Positions 48,242 through 58,810 of a stretch of DNA of 64,000 nt are shown in pieces. Made by a program: the position numbers and the translations under genes. Numbering within the stretch: position 1 is the first letter of the stretch; the number at the start of each line of letters is the position of its first letter. Source of the DNA: Atrina japonica (taxonomy: Eukaryota > Mollusca > Bivalvia > Pterioida > Pinnidae); the NCBI GenBank assembly GCA_030159075.1, contig BROG01000002.1:4177501-4241500 (forward strand), in the 5' to 3' direction. The notes beneath the pieces were generated by a model. That model did not search any database. It was not told the DNA's origin and saw only the letters and a list, made by a program, of their open reading frames with translations.

Positions 48242-51200
48242 TGAGACGAGAAATAGTTCCTTTTTCTGCCCCCCCCCCCAAATAAACAGATGCCCCTTGC
48301 GGGGCGAGCTCGAGGACACGCTGTTTTACAACGAATTTCCATTTGTATACTGATATTATATTAATCATGCTGATGGAATATACTTAAGAATATATATGTA
48401 TATATATAAGTCAGCGCCAATAACTCTACAAAGATACATCAACACAGTTGTATAACTTACCAATGAACTGCTATACAATCAACAACTAAAGGGTCGTTTA
48501 AACATAAGTTTATCAAGAGCACTGTCTCATGTTGCATAGATATTGAATACTGAATGTAAGATCAAGGTAAACAAATATTGGTTCGAGATTTCAGATGAGT
48601 TATATTTTGTGTCTCACAGAGTACTGTAACCTAGAAAAAATCATATAGACTATTGTCTGATCCACATAAATTTAGTTAGACTAACCTTTTGATTACCATA
48701 CGGATGATTCTACTTTTACGGGAAAAACGTTTTATTTCTCACTGAGTATTCGGTGATAAGTAGGAACGATTACTCTAGGCAGTGTCATTGTAAAGTCGTT
48801 ATGCTTTATTACCAGGTCATGAAAATGTTCACTAGACTCAACCCGCCAGGTCATGTCGGTTTTACTATAAGACTAACCCATTGTGAATATCAAAGAGCCA
48901 GAGAAATTTGAGGATTACAAAAATATTGGTTTATCTAAATAACCTTTGTCTACATAAAGACTGCACTTATTCACTTTTTCTATAAACTGATGAGTTTAAT
49001 CCATAAATTATCACATTGCAAGTTGATAACAAAACATATTGACAGAAGTTTAAATGTTATGGAATTCCAAATGTGTTAATTTGTCGTTTCAGTTAGAATT
49101 TACGTATATGGTTTACGCCGGGAGCCCGATTTTACGTTAGGTCATATGATCTTAGAACCACTGTTACAACGTGCGACTCTTCTGCAAAGAATTGTGACTT
49201 TTTACTTGCGACCAAATCAGTTCCTGTCGTTATGACTAGCCAGAGACGTGTTTGATGTCGCTCCTGTTTTATGATATGTTGCGTAGAGGATCTAACGCAA
49301 TCCACTATGGGGTCGCATGTGAATCACCTCTCGTAGGTATGTAATGTTCGACCAATGAAAATGCAACATAAAACTTTGAAACATTATCGAATTGCTAAAA
49401 TGTCATTTATTTAATAATAAAGAAACTGTCAGTCTGTCCACACAATTCATTCGGAATAGCTTTGTTGATTCGATCCTATCCAATATTATGAAAATAATTC
49501 TCTATTTCCGGATTTTGTGTGTCAGTGTTGTTTATAACGTTTAAGCTATTTGCATCTTTTTTTCTTACATGCCATTTGATAAACTTCGCTGTAAGATCGA
49601 GTTAGTTGCATTTCCAATGGTCGAAAATGGCAAATCTACGAGGTCATTCACATTGACCTCATAGCGGATTGCACTAGACCCTCTATGCGACATATCAGAA
49701 AACGGGAGCTATGAGAGATGACACTATTTAAATTCGAAAATTGTCTAAAGCTAAGATAGTCATTCTTTGACAGTGGTTACTCTTAAACGGATTTCGGCTA
49801 TACTTTTAGAGATACTATTTGACCTTGTATGATACCACTTTATATTTAGAAAATACACATACTTTTCAAATTGGAGCTCAACTGATGAAGTCTAATTGAC
49901 AGAAACGATATCGTCTTGAGCATTATAATTTTATAATATTTATAACCACTAGGTCGTTGCCACTGCTGGTGGACCGTTTGAGTCCCCGAGGGTATACATA
50001 AACCTAGTGCCTGGTATTTCGGTACCAGCTGTTCATCTTATACTAAAGTAATATTTGGCACTGTTAACACTATTTAAATTCGAAAATTGTCTAAAGCTAA
50101 GATAGTCATTCTTTGACAGTGGTTACTCTTAAACGGATTTCGGCTATACTTTTAGAGATACTATTTGACCTTGTATGATACCACTTTATATTTAGAAAAT
50201 ACACATACTTTTCAAATTGGAGCTCAACTGATAAAGTCTAATTAACAGAAACGATATCGTCTTGAGCATTATAATTTTATAATATTTATAATTAAATTGT
50301 AAATGTAGCAGGTATAAGCATTCCTAAACTACCAATACATTTGTAAATCAGATATTGTTGATAAAAGGGTCTAAACGTTTGTTTTAAGGTTAAGTAACTC
50401 AACCTCGGAATCATGATTCACCAGATAAATTCTAAACTAATATACTAACCTTTCCTATAAATATTTGGTCGTTTCAAATGTGACAAAATATCAGCATATT
50501 TTTCTCTGGTAGACTTCGATATGGTTACGGTAGATTGCTTTATAGTTTTGTCAGCTTCCTTCAGCAGTTTAAAACTCGTTTTGTCTGCAATGTCTTTGAC
50601 AAGTTGTTCTGTACATTTAACTTGAAGATAATCCGCCAAACGTCGTATCTCCCTCTCGGGATCCTGGGGAAATATTAGCAGAAAAGTATAGAAAACTTCT
50701 TGTATTAAGATTTACCACTATACTGTTTCACATATATATTAATATCTACATAACTTGTTATATGTTTAGTGTCTTAAACACTGTAATGTGGTTTAGATCG
50801 TACGGGTTTCAATTTTCACTGTCCTGGCACGATCGCAATATTCTGATTAGGAGTAGCTTGAAATAACATCAGGTCTGCCTTGACAACCTGAAATACATCA
50901 TGTATATTTAATATCTTGTTATTCATTGTTTCTTTTTCAACTGATTATCTACTCTTTGACATGTCTCTTCGAAACTGATTCTTGCTTATTCGACATGTCA
51001 CTTCTAGACTGATTCTCGCCTATTCGACATGTCACTTCTACAATGATTCTCTGTTTTTCGACATGTCTTTTCTAAACTGATTATAGACACTTCGACATGT
51101 CACGTATAAACTGATTCTCTTTTCTTCGACATGTCACTTCTAAACTGATTTTCAACTCTTCGACATGTCACTTCTAAAATATATCTCGACTCTTCAACAT

Positions 51201-54200
51201 GTAACTTCTAAGCTAATTTTCTACACTTCGAGATGTCATTTAGAACTGATTCTCGACACGTCGACATGTCACTTCTTAACTAATTCTCGACACGTCAACA
51301 TGTCACTTCTAAACTGATTTTCGACACGTCGACATGTCACTTCTAAACTGATTCTCGACATGTCGACATGTCTCTTCTAAACTGATTCTGGACACTTCGA
51401 TATGTCACTTCTAATCTGATTCTCGACACTTCGACATGTCACTTCTAAACTTATTCTCTACTCTTCGAGATGTCAGTTCGAAACTGATACATAAACTTAG
51501 TACCTGGCATTTCGGTACCAGCTGATAATCTTAAACTAAAGTAATATTTCGCACTGATAACACCATTTAAATTCTAAATTCTTCAAAAGCTAAAATAGTC
51601 ATCTATTTACAGTGGTTACTCTTAGACGGATTTCACTAGGCATTTAGATTTATTATTAAGCCTTGTATCATACCACTTTCCCTTTAGAAAATCTATTTTA
51701 AATTGGAGTTCTGCTGTTGAAGTTTAATTGACATGAATGATTGTTTGAGCATTATAGTTTTGATATTATGTTTATAATATTTCCTGACTCATCGACATGT
51801 CACTTCTAAACTGATTCTCGACAACTCGACATGTCACTTCTAAACTGATTCTCGACATCTCGACATGTCACTTCTAAACTGATTCTTGACAACTCGACAT
51901 GTCACCTATAAACTGATACCCTATTTTTTCACATGCCACTTATTAACTGATTCTCTACTGTTGGATGCGTCATTTCTAAACTGATTCTCACCACCTCGAC
52001 ATGTCACCTCTAGACTGATCTCTACTCTTCAACATGACACCTCTGAAATGATTCTCTTTTCATAGACACGTCACTTTTAAAATGATTCTCAAAATGCTTG
52101 TAAACTTACCTTTAAAGTATAGGCATGGCCTATAGGAAATGATAAGACTAATTTTTTAATTTGGTACGGCTGTTAAGGGATATGTGATCCGTATGCTAAG
52201 CCACTTAAAGTACAGTATTACCCTTAGTTACTTACCTTTTTCATGTCTTCGTAATGCAACGTATGTATTGATTTCACATCAGCGTTTCTCTTTGCCTCCT
52301 CTATTTCTTTCTCATATGCAAACCATCCACCATATAACTGACATCCTGGTAATAAAGAACATATGGTTATCAAAAAGGCATTACTGTAATAACATTTTAC
52401 ATGTATCGCCAAGATGATTCGATATGCCAGAGCTAGCTGTACATTTAATAAGTCCATACATAGAGGCAATGAACTTACTGACGGGTTGTTGTCTCAGTGA
52501 TATGAGGAATCGAGTTTAATGCTACCATCTCGCGTCTGTATAATGGCCACAACTGGGTCTTTGTCCAATGTTCATCAGATTTTGAAACAGTCTCTTGGAC
52601 CACCTGATGGTTAATACCTTGAAATCTGTGTTTTTCATAATTGTAAAATCAACACAACGGTTTTAGGTTTTAGAGTTCCGTCAGAATGTTTATTCTTTGT
52701 TACTAATACTATAGATAATGGACAAACACGGATATCTAGAAGATTGCAAAGATGAGGTCAGATGTAATGGTGAAGTAATCATCTATCGACTGGCCACACC
52801 CGTTAGTCTACACGTAATTTTCAATTCATGTGACTTCGGTGGGCGGAATAACATTTTCAATATCATGTGTATCATTCTACCCACTTTTCAGTTATGAGAA
52901 GCTGTCCAGAAATACGATTTTTTATTTCTCACTGGATGCTCAAATGTATGTTGACAAGTTGGTACAATTACTCTTGCTAGTGTAATTTTAACGTCGTTAT
53001 CCTTTATTACCTAAATTTTAAACTCGTGCGGGTCTACAGGAGATCAACGAGATTTCATCACCGCCAGGTTACATGGATTTCACTATAATTCAAGATAAAA
53101 GAAAATAAATACATGCTGGTCTCATTCTTTTATGAACGAAGAAGTGATTGAGAATTTCAGTCGAAATGTACAAAATCATGATTTCTTTTTATGTTATCGA
53201 TTTATCTACATATTATTGTTACTTTATTTTAGATTCATTGTTCCTAAGTAATAAAAGGTTTAATTTTGCAGGTAAAACTTAATACCATTAGATCCTGGTG
53301 TTGATTTGACAAATATAAAAAGAACAGTTACTAAGTTATTGACAGTCAGGTGGCCCAAACAAGAGACAGCATACTTGAATTGTTACCTGGTTTCAAGGAC
53401 ATTCCGAAGAAGTCCGGCCACTGTAATTGTTCTCCTATTGGTCCAGATTCACCGGAAGTTTTCATATGGTGATAAGCTGATACCAATACATCTTTTGGAT
53501 TCCGAGTGACGTGAACGAGTCTTCCGCCATTTTGTAAGTGTTTTTGTGGAAGCCATCTGAATGGGACATGGGTATTTAAAACTCTGGGTGATTCCACTTG
53601 CTCTATAACATTAAGGTCAGGTATAGCTTCCATGAAGACACTTGCTTTAGTATTTTTCTGATACTCTGCCTTTCCTTGGACTAACATATTTAGTACTTCC
53701 CAAGTCCAGTGTGTACCTAGAAATGAAATTAACATGAATACACTGCAGAGGTTTTAATGAGAAAAATACCATACTGACAATATTTTCCATACATTGTCAT
53801 CAAGTTAAAAACGAACATTTCAAAGCGGGCTATTGAGAAATCATTTTGTCACTTGCATATATTTTAAAATCTAATTGATGAAAATTTCTAACAAATTAAT
53901 TTCACTTTTTGCACATTTAGATAATACAAAATACCACGACTTTCTCTACAATACGGACATGTAAAGGGGCAAAATAACCAGAAGCGAAAATTTCCTGGTA
54001 CATGTGTATAAAGTTATTTGTTTAATATGAAAAAAAACACTTTGATGAAAAAATAGTTTCACCAGGATAGAAGAGGTGTATATACATCTACATTATGTAC
54101 ATCCAAGCACTCACAGTGTAACAGGTTTCTCTCCCCCATCATTAAAAACTGGCCAAAAAATTGTTGAGTATGGGGTAAAACACTAATCAAGCTCAAAATC

Positions 54201-54368
54201 AAAACACTCACCTGCTTTCGGAAAGGCAGCTAATAAAACATCATTCTCTCTTGTGTCCAGATTTCTTATTGCTTCAAATCTTTCTTTGGCATTTTCCAAC
54301 ATAGGTGTGAAAGGTGGTAATAACATACCATCAAACTCTTGTAGTAAGGACTTTTCCGGTGATCCCAT
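48003..54368 (-). CDS. Cytosolic sulfotransferase gene C (5 exons, 307 aa)
   Basis: PAPS-dependent SULT-family enzyme, nearest relative gene B. Exons: 54368-54212, 53716-53387, 52345-52236, 50663-50450 and 48115-48003; all GT-AG, phases 1,1,0,1. The start is ATG at 54368 (MGSPEKSLLQ). Motifs as in B: FPKAGTHW (49-56), catalytic His 102, RNPKDVLVS (124-132) preceded by Thr 123 instead of Ile, [13 protein letters not shown] from 269 and KxxxTVxxxE. Hand comparison with B gives 31 nucleotide differences in 924: exon 1 has 9, all replacements; exon 2 has 10 replacement and 4 silent; exon 3 none; exon 4 has 4 silent and one codon change (Tyr to Cys); exon 5 one of each. Intron 4 holds a MITE-like element and, antisense to the gene, a hammerhead retrozyme; intron 3 holds a minisatellite split by another retrozyme copy. 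No disabling mutation seen. Confidence 0.94.
48189..48239. repeat. (CA)n microsatellite beside exon 5 of gene C
   Basis: Same position as the tract in gene B, followed by a C-run and a GC-richer stretch (TGCGGGGCGAGCTCGAGG). Confidence 0.97.
49255..49720. mobile_element. MITE-like element with inverted ends (gene C intron 4)
   Basis: Orthologous to 30765-31212. Left arm GAGGATCTAACGCAATCCAC and GTCGCATGTGAATCACCTC; right arm GAGGTCATTCACATTGACC and AGCGGATTGCACTAGACCC. Its right end abuts the retrozyme at 49721. Confidence 0.72.
49876..49921 (+). ncRNA. Type I hammerhead ribozyme motif, intact core
   Basis: All invariant bases are present: CTGATGA at 49882-49888, GAA at 49902-49904, the A15.1/U16.1 pair at 49905/49914, and GTC with cleavage expected after C49915. 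Stem I is GCTCAA (49876-49881) with TTGAGC (49916-49921), six perfect pairs. Stem II is GTC/GAC (49890-49892/49898-49900) with loop TAATT. Stem III is ACG/CGT with loop ATAT, or a 5-bp palindrome in a dimer. Oddity: an A opposite A (49889, 49901) separates the core from stem II, where G-C is usual; the same pair is kept in the other copies. The role would be self-cleavage of multimeric transcripts into 346-nt units. Catalytic activity is inferred. Confidence 0.78.
50222..50267 (+). ncRNA. Hammerhead motif, degenerate second unit
   Basis: Same fold as 49876-49921 with intact stems I and III and GTC, but CTGATGA reads CTGATAA (the catalytic G8 is lost) and stem II has GTC/AAC. Expected to be inactive. 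Confidence 0.75.
50930..51486. repeat. 30-bp minisatellite in gene C intron 3, right arm
   Basis: Unit CGACATGTCACTTCTAAACT then GATTCTCGACACTT, as in gene B intron 3 but longer. Interrupted at 51487 by a retrozyme-like copy and continuing at 51786. Confidence 0.9.
51487..51785 (+). mobile_element. Retrozyme-like copy inserted in the minisatellite
   Basis: About 300 bases matching the hammerhead unit from GATACATAAACTTAGTACC to TTATAATATTTCC, with minisatellite repeats immediately on both sides. The hammerhead position (51708-51750) is degenerate: CTGTTGA for CTGATGA, TGAAT for GAAAC, and no GTC. The array in gene B lacks this insertion. Confidence 0.82.
51786..52095. repeat. 30-bp minisatellite in gene C intron 3, left arm
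   Basis: Continuation of the array at 50930-51486 after the inserted element; units become irregular towards exon 3. Confidence 0.88.
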
Positions 54369-54569
54369 GTTATCTATTAAGTACTATGCGATATCTTTGC
54401 TTTCTATGGAAGAGACAATGTATTCAGTTTACATTTTTATACAAAACTGCGCAAATAAAAATTTGACATGTTTTCGCTATAATTACGTATATTTACCTCC
54501 AATAACTAAGTGTTTTGCCACATGAGGCATTCTAGAAAAAGTAAAACGTTCTGGCGAGTTTTGTTAATA

Positions 54570-55490
54570 AGTCATACAAAAGACTTTCTATACAAAATGG
54601 CAGTGATGGTTCCTCCGCCAGGCGCTCGGCATACGAGTGAAAATCACGTGGCTTTCAGATAGGATTGAAAACCGAACTCCCGTGTTACGGTAATGTCAGA
54701 CTAATGTTTGTGGACAACTGTGGTGCAATGTACCATGGAGCACTGAACTATAGCGCATTGATCTGAGGTGTATTGATCTGTTGTGCATTGATATGAGGTG
54801 TATTAATCTGTAGTGTATTGATTTGAGGTGTATTGATCTGCGGTGCATAGATCTTAGGTGTATTGATCTCTGGTGCATTGATCTAAGTGTATTATTCCGT
54901 GATAAATTGAACTGCGGAGCATTATACTGTGCTGAATTGGTCGGTGGTGTATTGATCTCTGATGCATGGATCTGAGGTGAATTGATCTGTGGTGCATCGA
55001 TCTGAAGTGTATTGGTCTGAGGTACATTGTACCGTGATGAATTGATCTGTGGTGAACTTATCTGAGGTGTATTGATCTGTGGTGAGTTTATCTGAGGTGT
55101 ATTGATCTGTGGTGAACTTATCTGAGGTGTATTGATCTGTGGTGAACTTATCTGAGGTGTATTGATCTGTGGTGAGTTTATCTGAGGTGTATTGATCTCT
55201 GGTGCATGGATCCGAGGTGTATTGATCTGTGGTATATCGATCTGAAGTGTATTGGTTTGAAGTGAATTGTTCTGAGGTGAACTGGTCTGAGGTGCATTAT
55301 ACCGTGATGAACTGATCTGTGGTGCACTTATCTGAAGTGTATTGATCTGTGGTGCATCGATCTAAAGTGTATTGGTCTGAAGTGAATTGATCTGAGGTGT
55401 ATTGGTGTGTGGTGCATTGTTCTGTGGTGCATTGATTTGTGGTGAATTATATCACTGTACTGAATTTATCGGTTGTGCATCGTGCCGCGG
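54570..55490 (+). repeat. SINE family 2 remnant and expanded 15-bp minisatellite upstream of gene C
   Basis: SINE family 2 remnant (AATGGCAGTGATGGTTCC, CAGGCGCTCGGCATACGAG) at 54597-54700, followed by an array to about 55490 with the unit TTGATCTGAGGTGTA / TTGATCTGTGGTGCA. Around 55055-55200 a 45-base higher-order unit containing GTGAACTTATCTGAGG recurs. Orthologous to 35180-35490 but much longer. Confidence 0.87.
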
Positions 55491-56089
55491 TGCTTTGCTT
55501 TGCTTTCACCTGTTAACGGTTATATGTATTGAAATAATTTAGATGACAGTGACCTAAAAGAAAACACGCACATCGTCATTATCATAAAATTACCAAAACT
55601 AATTTATATAATTAAGATAATGATAACTCAGAAGACAACATCTAACTTACCATTTTTCAAATAGTAATAAGTTACCAAAATGTCTTCAACCGAATAAGTG
55701 TAGTTTTTCAGAATAATCCATGGACTGATATACTAGTAGTACTGATGTTTTAATGATACCTAAATTTGAAATCCTACATCGTCTGTTGGACCTGCTTTAT
55801 GTATTACAGTTATGTGTACAGTTAAACCTTTATGCATCATGTTGTCTGTTAAGCTGTTTTACATAATTGTTATAAATGTTCTATTTACACGTATATCCAT
55901 AATGCGTAGCAGTCACAACACCAGATAAGGCGAGTATTTGCATGTTTTACGCATGCAAAATAACTGGATACGCAAGCAAAATAAAATCTATGCGTAAGAT
56001 ACCCAACGCAACTTCAGTCTGAAGCGTAAACATGAACACAATGGATCTGAAACTTACTGATAGATAAAAATTTGACCGTAATTGTTCGG
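55491..56089. other. Right end of the C duplication unit
   Basis: 55740-56055 is collinear with 35690-36010 upstream of gene B. No promoter element is recognisable. The similarity ends near 56060, at the beginning of Polinton-derived sequence. Confidence 0.55.
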
Positions 56090-56530
56090 AATGGATCTTG
56101 GTCACTAAATGAATAAAGGCCCAAACAACATTTTTCCATGAATGCAAATCAGATAAATTCTTCAGGTACGTTTCAGATGTATCCAAGGAGATTTCCGTAT
56201 TGTATCCAATGCTATCCTCCAGGTAACATGGGAACAAAGAGGAGTGTGTGTTTAGGAAAGATTTTCAAACCAATATATTCCGTGCTAGTTTTACAACTTG
56301 CTGGGCACGACTTAAAATTTATATTTTACAAGAATTAGATAGACGCGTCATTTATATGGACACAGACAGCGTCGTGTTCGTCAGTCTCCCCAGTCAGAAA
56401 AACCCAGAGACTGGCTCCATTTTAGATCACCTCACAAGTGTCTTGAAACCGGACGAGTATATTACGGAATTCGTCTCCGGGGGAACCAAAAATTATGCAT
56501 ACAGTAAACATCTGAATTTCTACTCAATGC
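56090..56530 (+). mobile_element. Polinton (Maverick) DNA polymerase B fragment, catalytic C-terminal part
   Basis: The frame at 56248-56595 has NIFRASFTTCWARLKIY, the polymerase active-site motif VIYMDTDSVVF (YxDTDS, both metal-binding Asp present) and ITEFVSGGTKNYAY. This order is characteristic of protein-primed family B polymerases of Polinton/Maverick elements (EFVSGGPKNYAY is the usual form). The reading is open for about 115 codons, then runs into unrelated sequence with a stop, and upstream motifs A and B are missing, so it is a truncated fragment. It lies just beyond the end of the C duplication unit. Confidence 0.85.
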
Positions 56531-56683
56531 TGGAATTAGTGAGAGGACTTAACGACGATCGAACAACTGGAAAGTCAAGTGATAATGAAAAATAGAAAAT
56601 AATTCATCAAAATTGTGACATACACAAAAGGTTTGAATTGCATTTTTTTGCGTTTATGGTTTTATATTGGAAATATAAAAATT

Positions 56684-57180
56684 TCAGATACCAAAGTATA
56701 ATATCAATAGGATGTCCAGGACATAGATACAAATCCGGTAAAAATGGACAAACACGGACCTCTGGAAACCAAGAGGTGGGATCAGGTGCCATGGAGGAGT
56801 AAGCATCCCCTGTCGATCGGTCACACCCGCCGTGAGTCCACAGTCAAGTCCAATGAAACAAGTGAGGAGTGTACCCTCGTCACAACTGGTACAGACGTCT
56901 GAACAACCGCCAACGAAAAGGCAACTCAACATTTCACTTAGTGAAACAGAGTAGTCGCAAACAAGACTATTATACCGACCATAAAATTTTCGGAACGTTG
57001 ACATTAAACGCGGTTTTCGATATCCCTTTGTCAATAATTTGTCAATGAGTAGTTTACCTATGTATAAGAAATCTTTATATGTTGTGCACGCCCTGGCATG
57101 TCGGATCATTTGTGAAATATAAACTCCATATGCAGGTTACTGAGGGATATCACTATTTAAATGTGGAAAATTTACGATGG
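56684..57180 (-). mobile_element. Penelope-like reverse transcriptase, C-terminal fragment
   Basis: Minus-strand reading: FPIVNFPHLNSDIPQ (57175-57130), YGVYISQMIRHARACTTYKD, then a 141-codon open frame (56684-57109) including LLIDKLLTKGYRKPRL, STFRKFYGRYN and the Cys-rich tail VGGCSDVCTSCDEG. This is the longest open C-terminus of the family in the window. The 3' end words match the 26.0 kb copy. The catalytic part is absent, replaced upstream by unrelated sequence. Confidence 0.78.
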
Positions 57181-57649
57181 GAAAGCCATCACTAGGGGAG
57201 TCAATTTCCGATATGCAAGTATGACGGAAATACGTCTTAACATAGAGTGAATAAGGGAACATGTAAATATAACAGAAATGAAGCAAAAATAAACAATTGT
57301 TTATACCGATAGAGTCATCCAAAGCCCAAGATACAAACGACACATTACTGTATAGATACTGAACTGTATGATATCAAACTATACTGAATATCTTCAATTC
57401 AAATTGTGATAAAAGGAAGAATATATATTTAATATTTGATAAAAAGAAAAACATTGAGAAGATGAAGTTAAATTTTTTGGTTTATTAAGATTTGATCCAA
57501 TTTGCAACATTTTTCTTTGTTTTTGGTACATGTATGACACAATGCAAACGTCAGTCTGCCATCTATTTTTTTAGGAAGTAGAATCTTGCTTTTAGCCATG
57601 TAAATAATTTTAAATGTCACGAAAATAATTAATAATTATTCCATACACC

Positions 57650-58810
57650 TGTTAGCATTTGTTGGGTGATGTTCTATTTTTGAATGCATTCTTCATATAC
57701 TTTGTGAAGCACAACAAGATTCGGCATTCGCTCGGATTTACCGCACCAGGAATATCTGCAGTTATTACATCGTGAACACATATTGCAAGGGAAATCTGCT
57801 TGTTTACTATTTGGACAGTCTTTCGCTCTAATTGGGTGAAAGTCCTCGTCACATTCAAGAATTTGGTCTCAAAATAGAAGAATATATAATGTGATTTCTT
57901 TTCTTTATATTTCCGTGCTCTCATTTGATTATTCTGAACGTACTTCAGACACGACGGACATTTCTATTCACCACATCTATGATCTTCTTTTCTTCTTTAA
58001 AAACTTTTTTTACTGATTATGCACTTCCAACGCTTTTGACACTCTGATTGCTTGGCTGCCCCTTAATCTGTCAATGAGATTCAAAACACGATTGGGAACG
58101 ACAAGTCATATAGCAAGATATACAACTCATTTCATAGCTTTCAATGACACAGTCTGTACTTCTTAAGACATTTAGGACGAATATTGTATGGTTGCAAACA
58201 TTGATGATAGAATTTCGATCAGGCAAAGATCCCACAAATATTAGCAATGGTATGGAAATGATCTGTACCTTTCGATGTCTCAACGTGATACAAATAGATA
58301 CGTCGTTTTATATAAACTTCTTTTTCTTTGTTTTCTTCATATCCATCGTCCTCCTCGTCGTCGTCGTCGCCAGTTGCTGTCCACTCGGGTATTCGAACGA
58401 CCATGCTCCTGTGTTGGCAATAACCACAAGTATTTCGACGTCGAGGAAATTTTCGAATTTTTCAATAACTCGCGCGGATAACATGATATCAGAGTCTACA
58501 TCAACTCGACGACACAAACCAAGAGCGAACTGTGTCTGTTTCTTTTGATTGCAATTTCCGTGACTCAAGTACAAAGATGCCCAAGAACAAGCTCTTCTAT
58601 TGGTTTTGATTTGATGTCTTTGATAATATCATGCCAGTTCGTTGTCAAAATTTGACGTATTTTTAAAAAGCCCATACCAATATTAAAAGCCAAACAGATG
58701 TTATCGTCATTACGAATTTTTGTCCTCCATCGAATTATTCTCTCCTTCTGGTTTGAATTTTGGACGGCTCCGGCCTCCTCCATTTGAAACTTGTCTAGTT
58801 CACACATTCA
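57650..58810 (-). mobile_element. Polinton DNA polymerase B fragment, N-terminal and exonuclease part
   Basis: Minus-strand reading with several stops and frameshifts: KIRNDDNICLAFNIGMG (near 58720), LCRRVDVDSDIMLSARVIEK, a Cys/His region with SCISCYMTCRSQSCFESH and KCPSCLKYV, then YIFFYFET (near 57890). In Polinton polymerases the same order is seen (IRNKDDLCLARA-like, zinc-binding repeats, then exonuclease motif FFDFET); here the first catalytic Asp is Tyr. The orientation is opposite to the catalytic fragment at 56090-56530. The plus-strand frames at 58144-58548 are antisense shadows. Confidence 0.75.

Larger units (their letters stand above)
49721..50287 (+). mobile_element. Retrozyme-like tandem element with hammerhead ribozymes
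   Basis: A 346-bp unit repeated about 1.65 times: ACACTATTTAAATTCGAAAA begins at 49721 and again at 50067. Each unit ends in a hammerhead motif (49876-49921 and 50222-50267), with predicted cleavage sites exactly 346 bases apart (after 49915 and 50261). Similarity between copies ends about 25-40 bases past each cleavage site. Gene B intron 4 lacks the element (its sequence passes directly from GTGAGAAATCGG to TTTATAATTAAATTG), so this is an insertion in C after the duplication or a loss in B. There is no open reading frame. Tandem units of 0.2-0.4 kb with type I hammerheads are the established plan of small non-autonomous retroelements called retrozymes. Confidence 0.82.

Noticed and set aside
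58144..58548. 134-codon plus-strand gene
   Set aside because: Antisense shadow of the Polinton polymerase fragment, with no recognisable domain.
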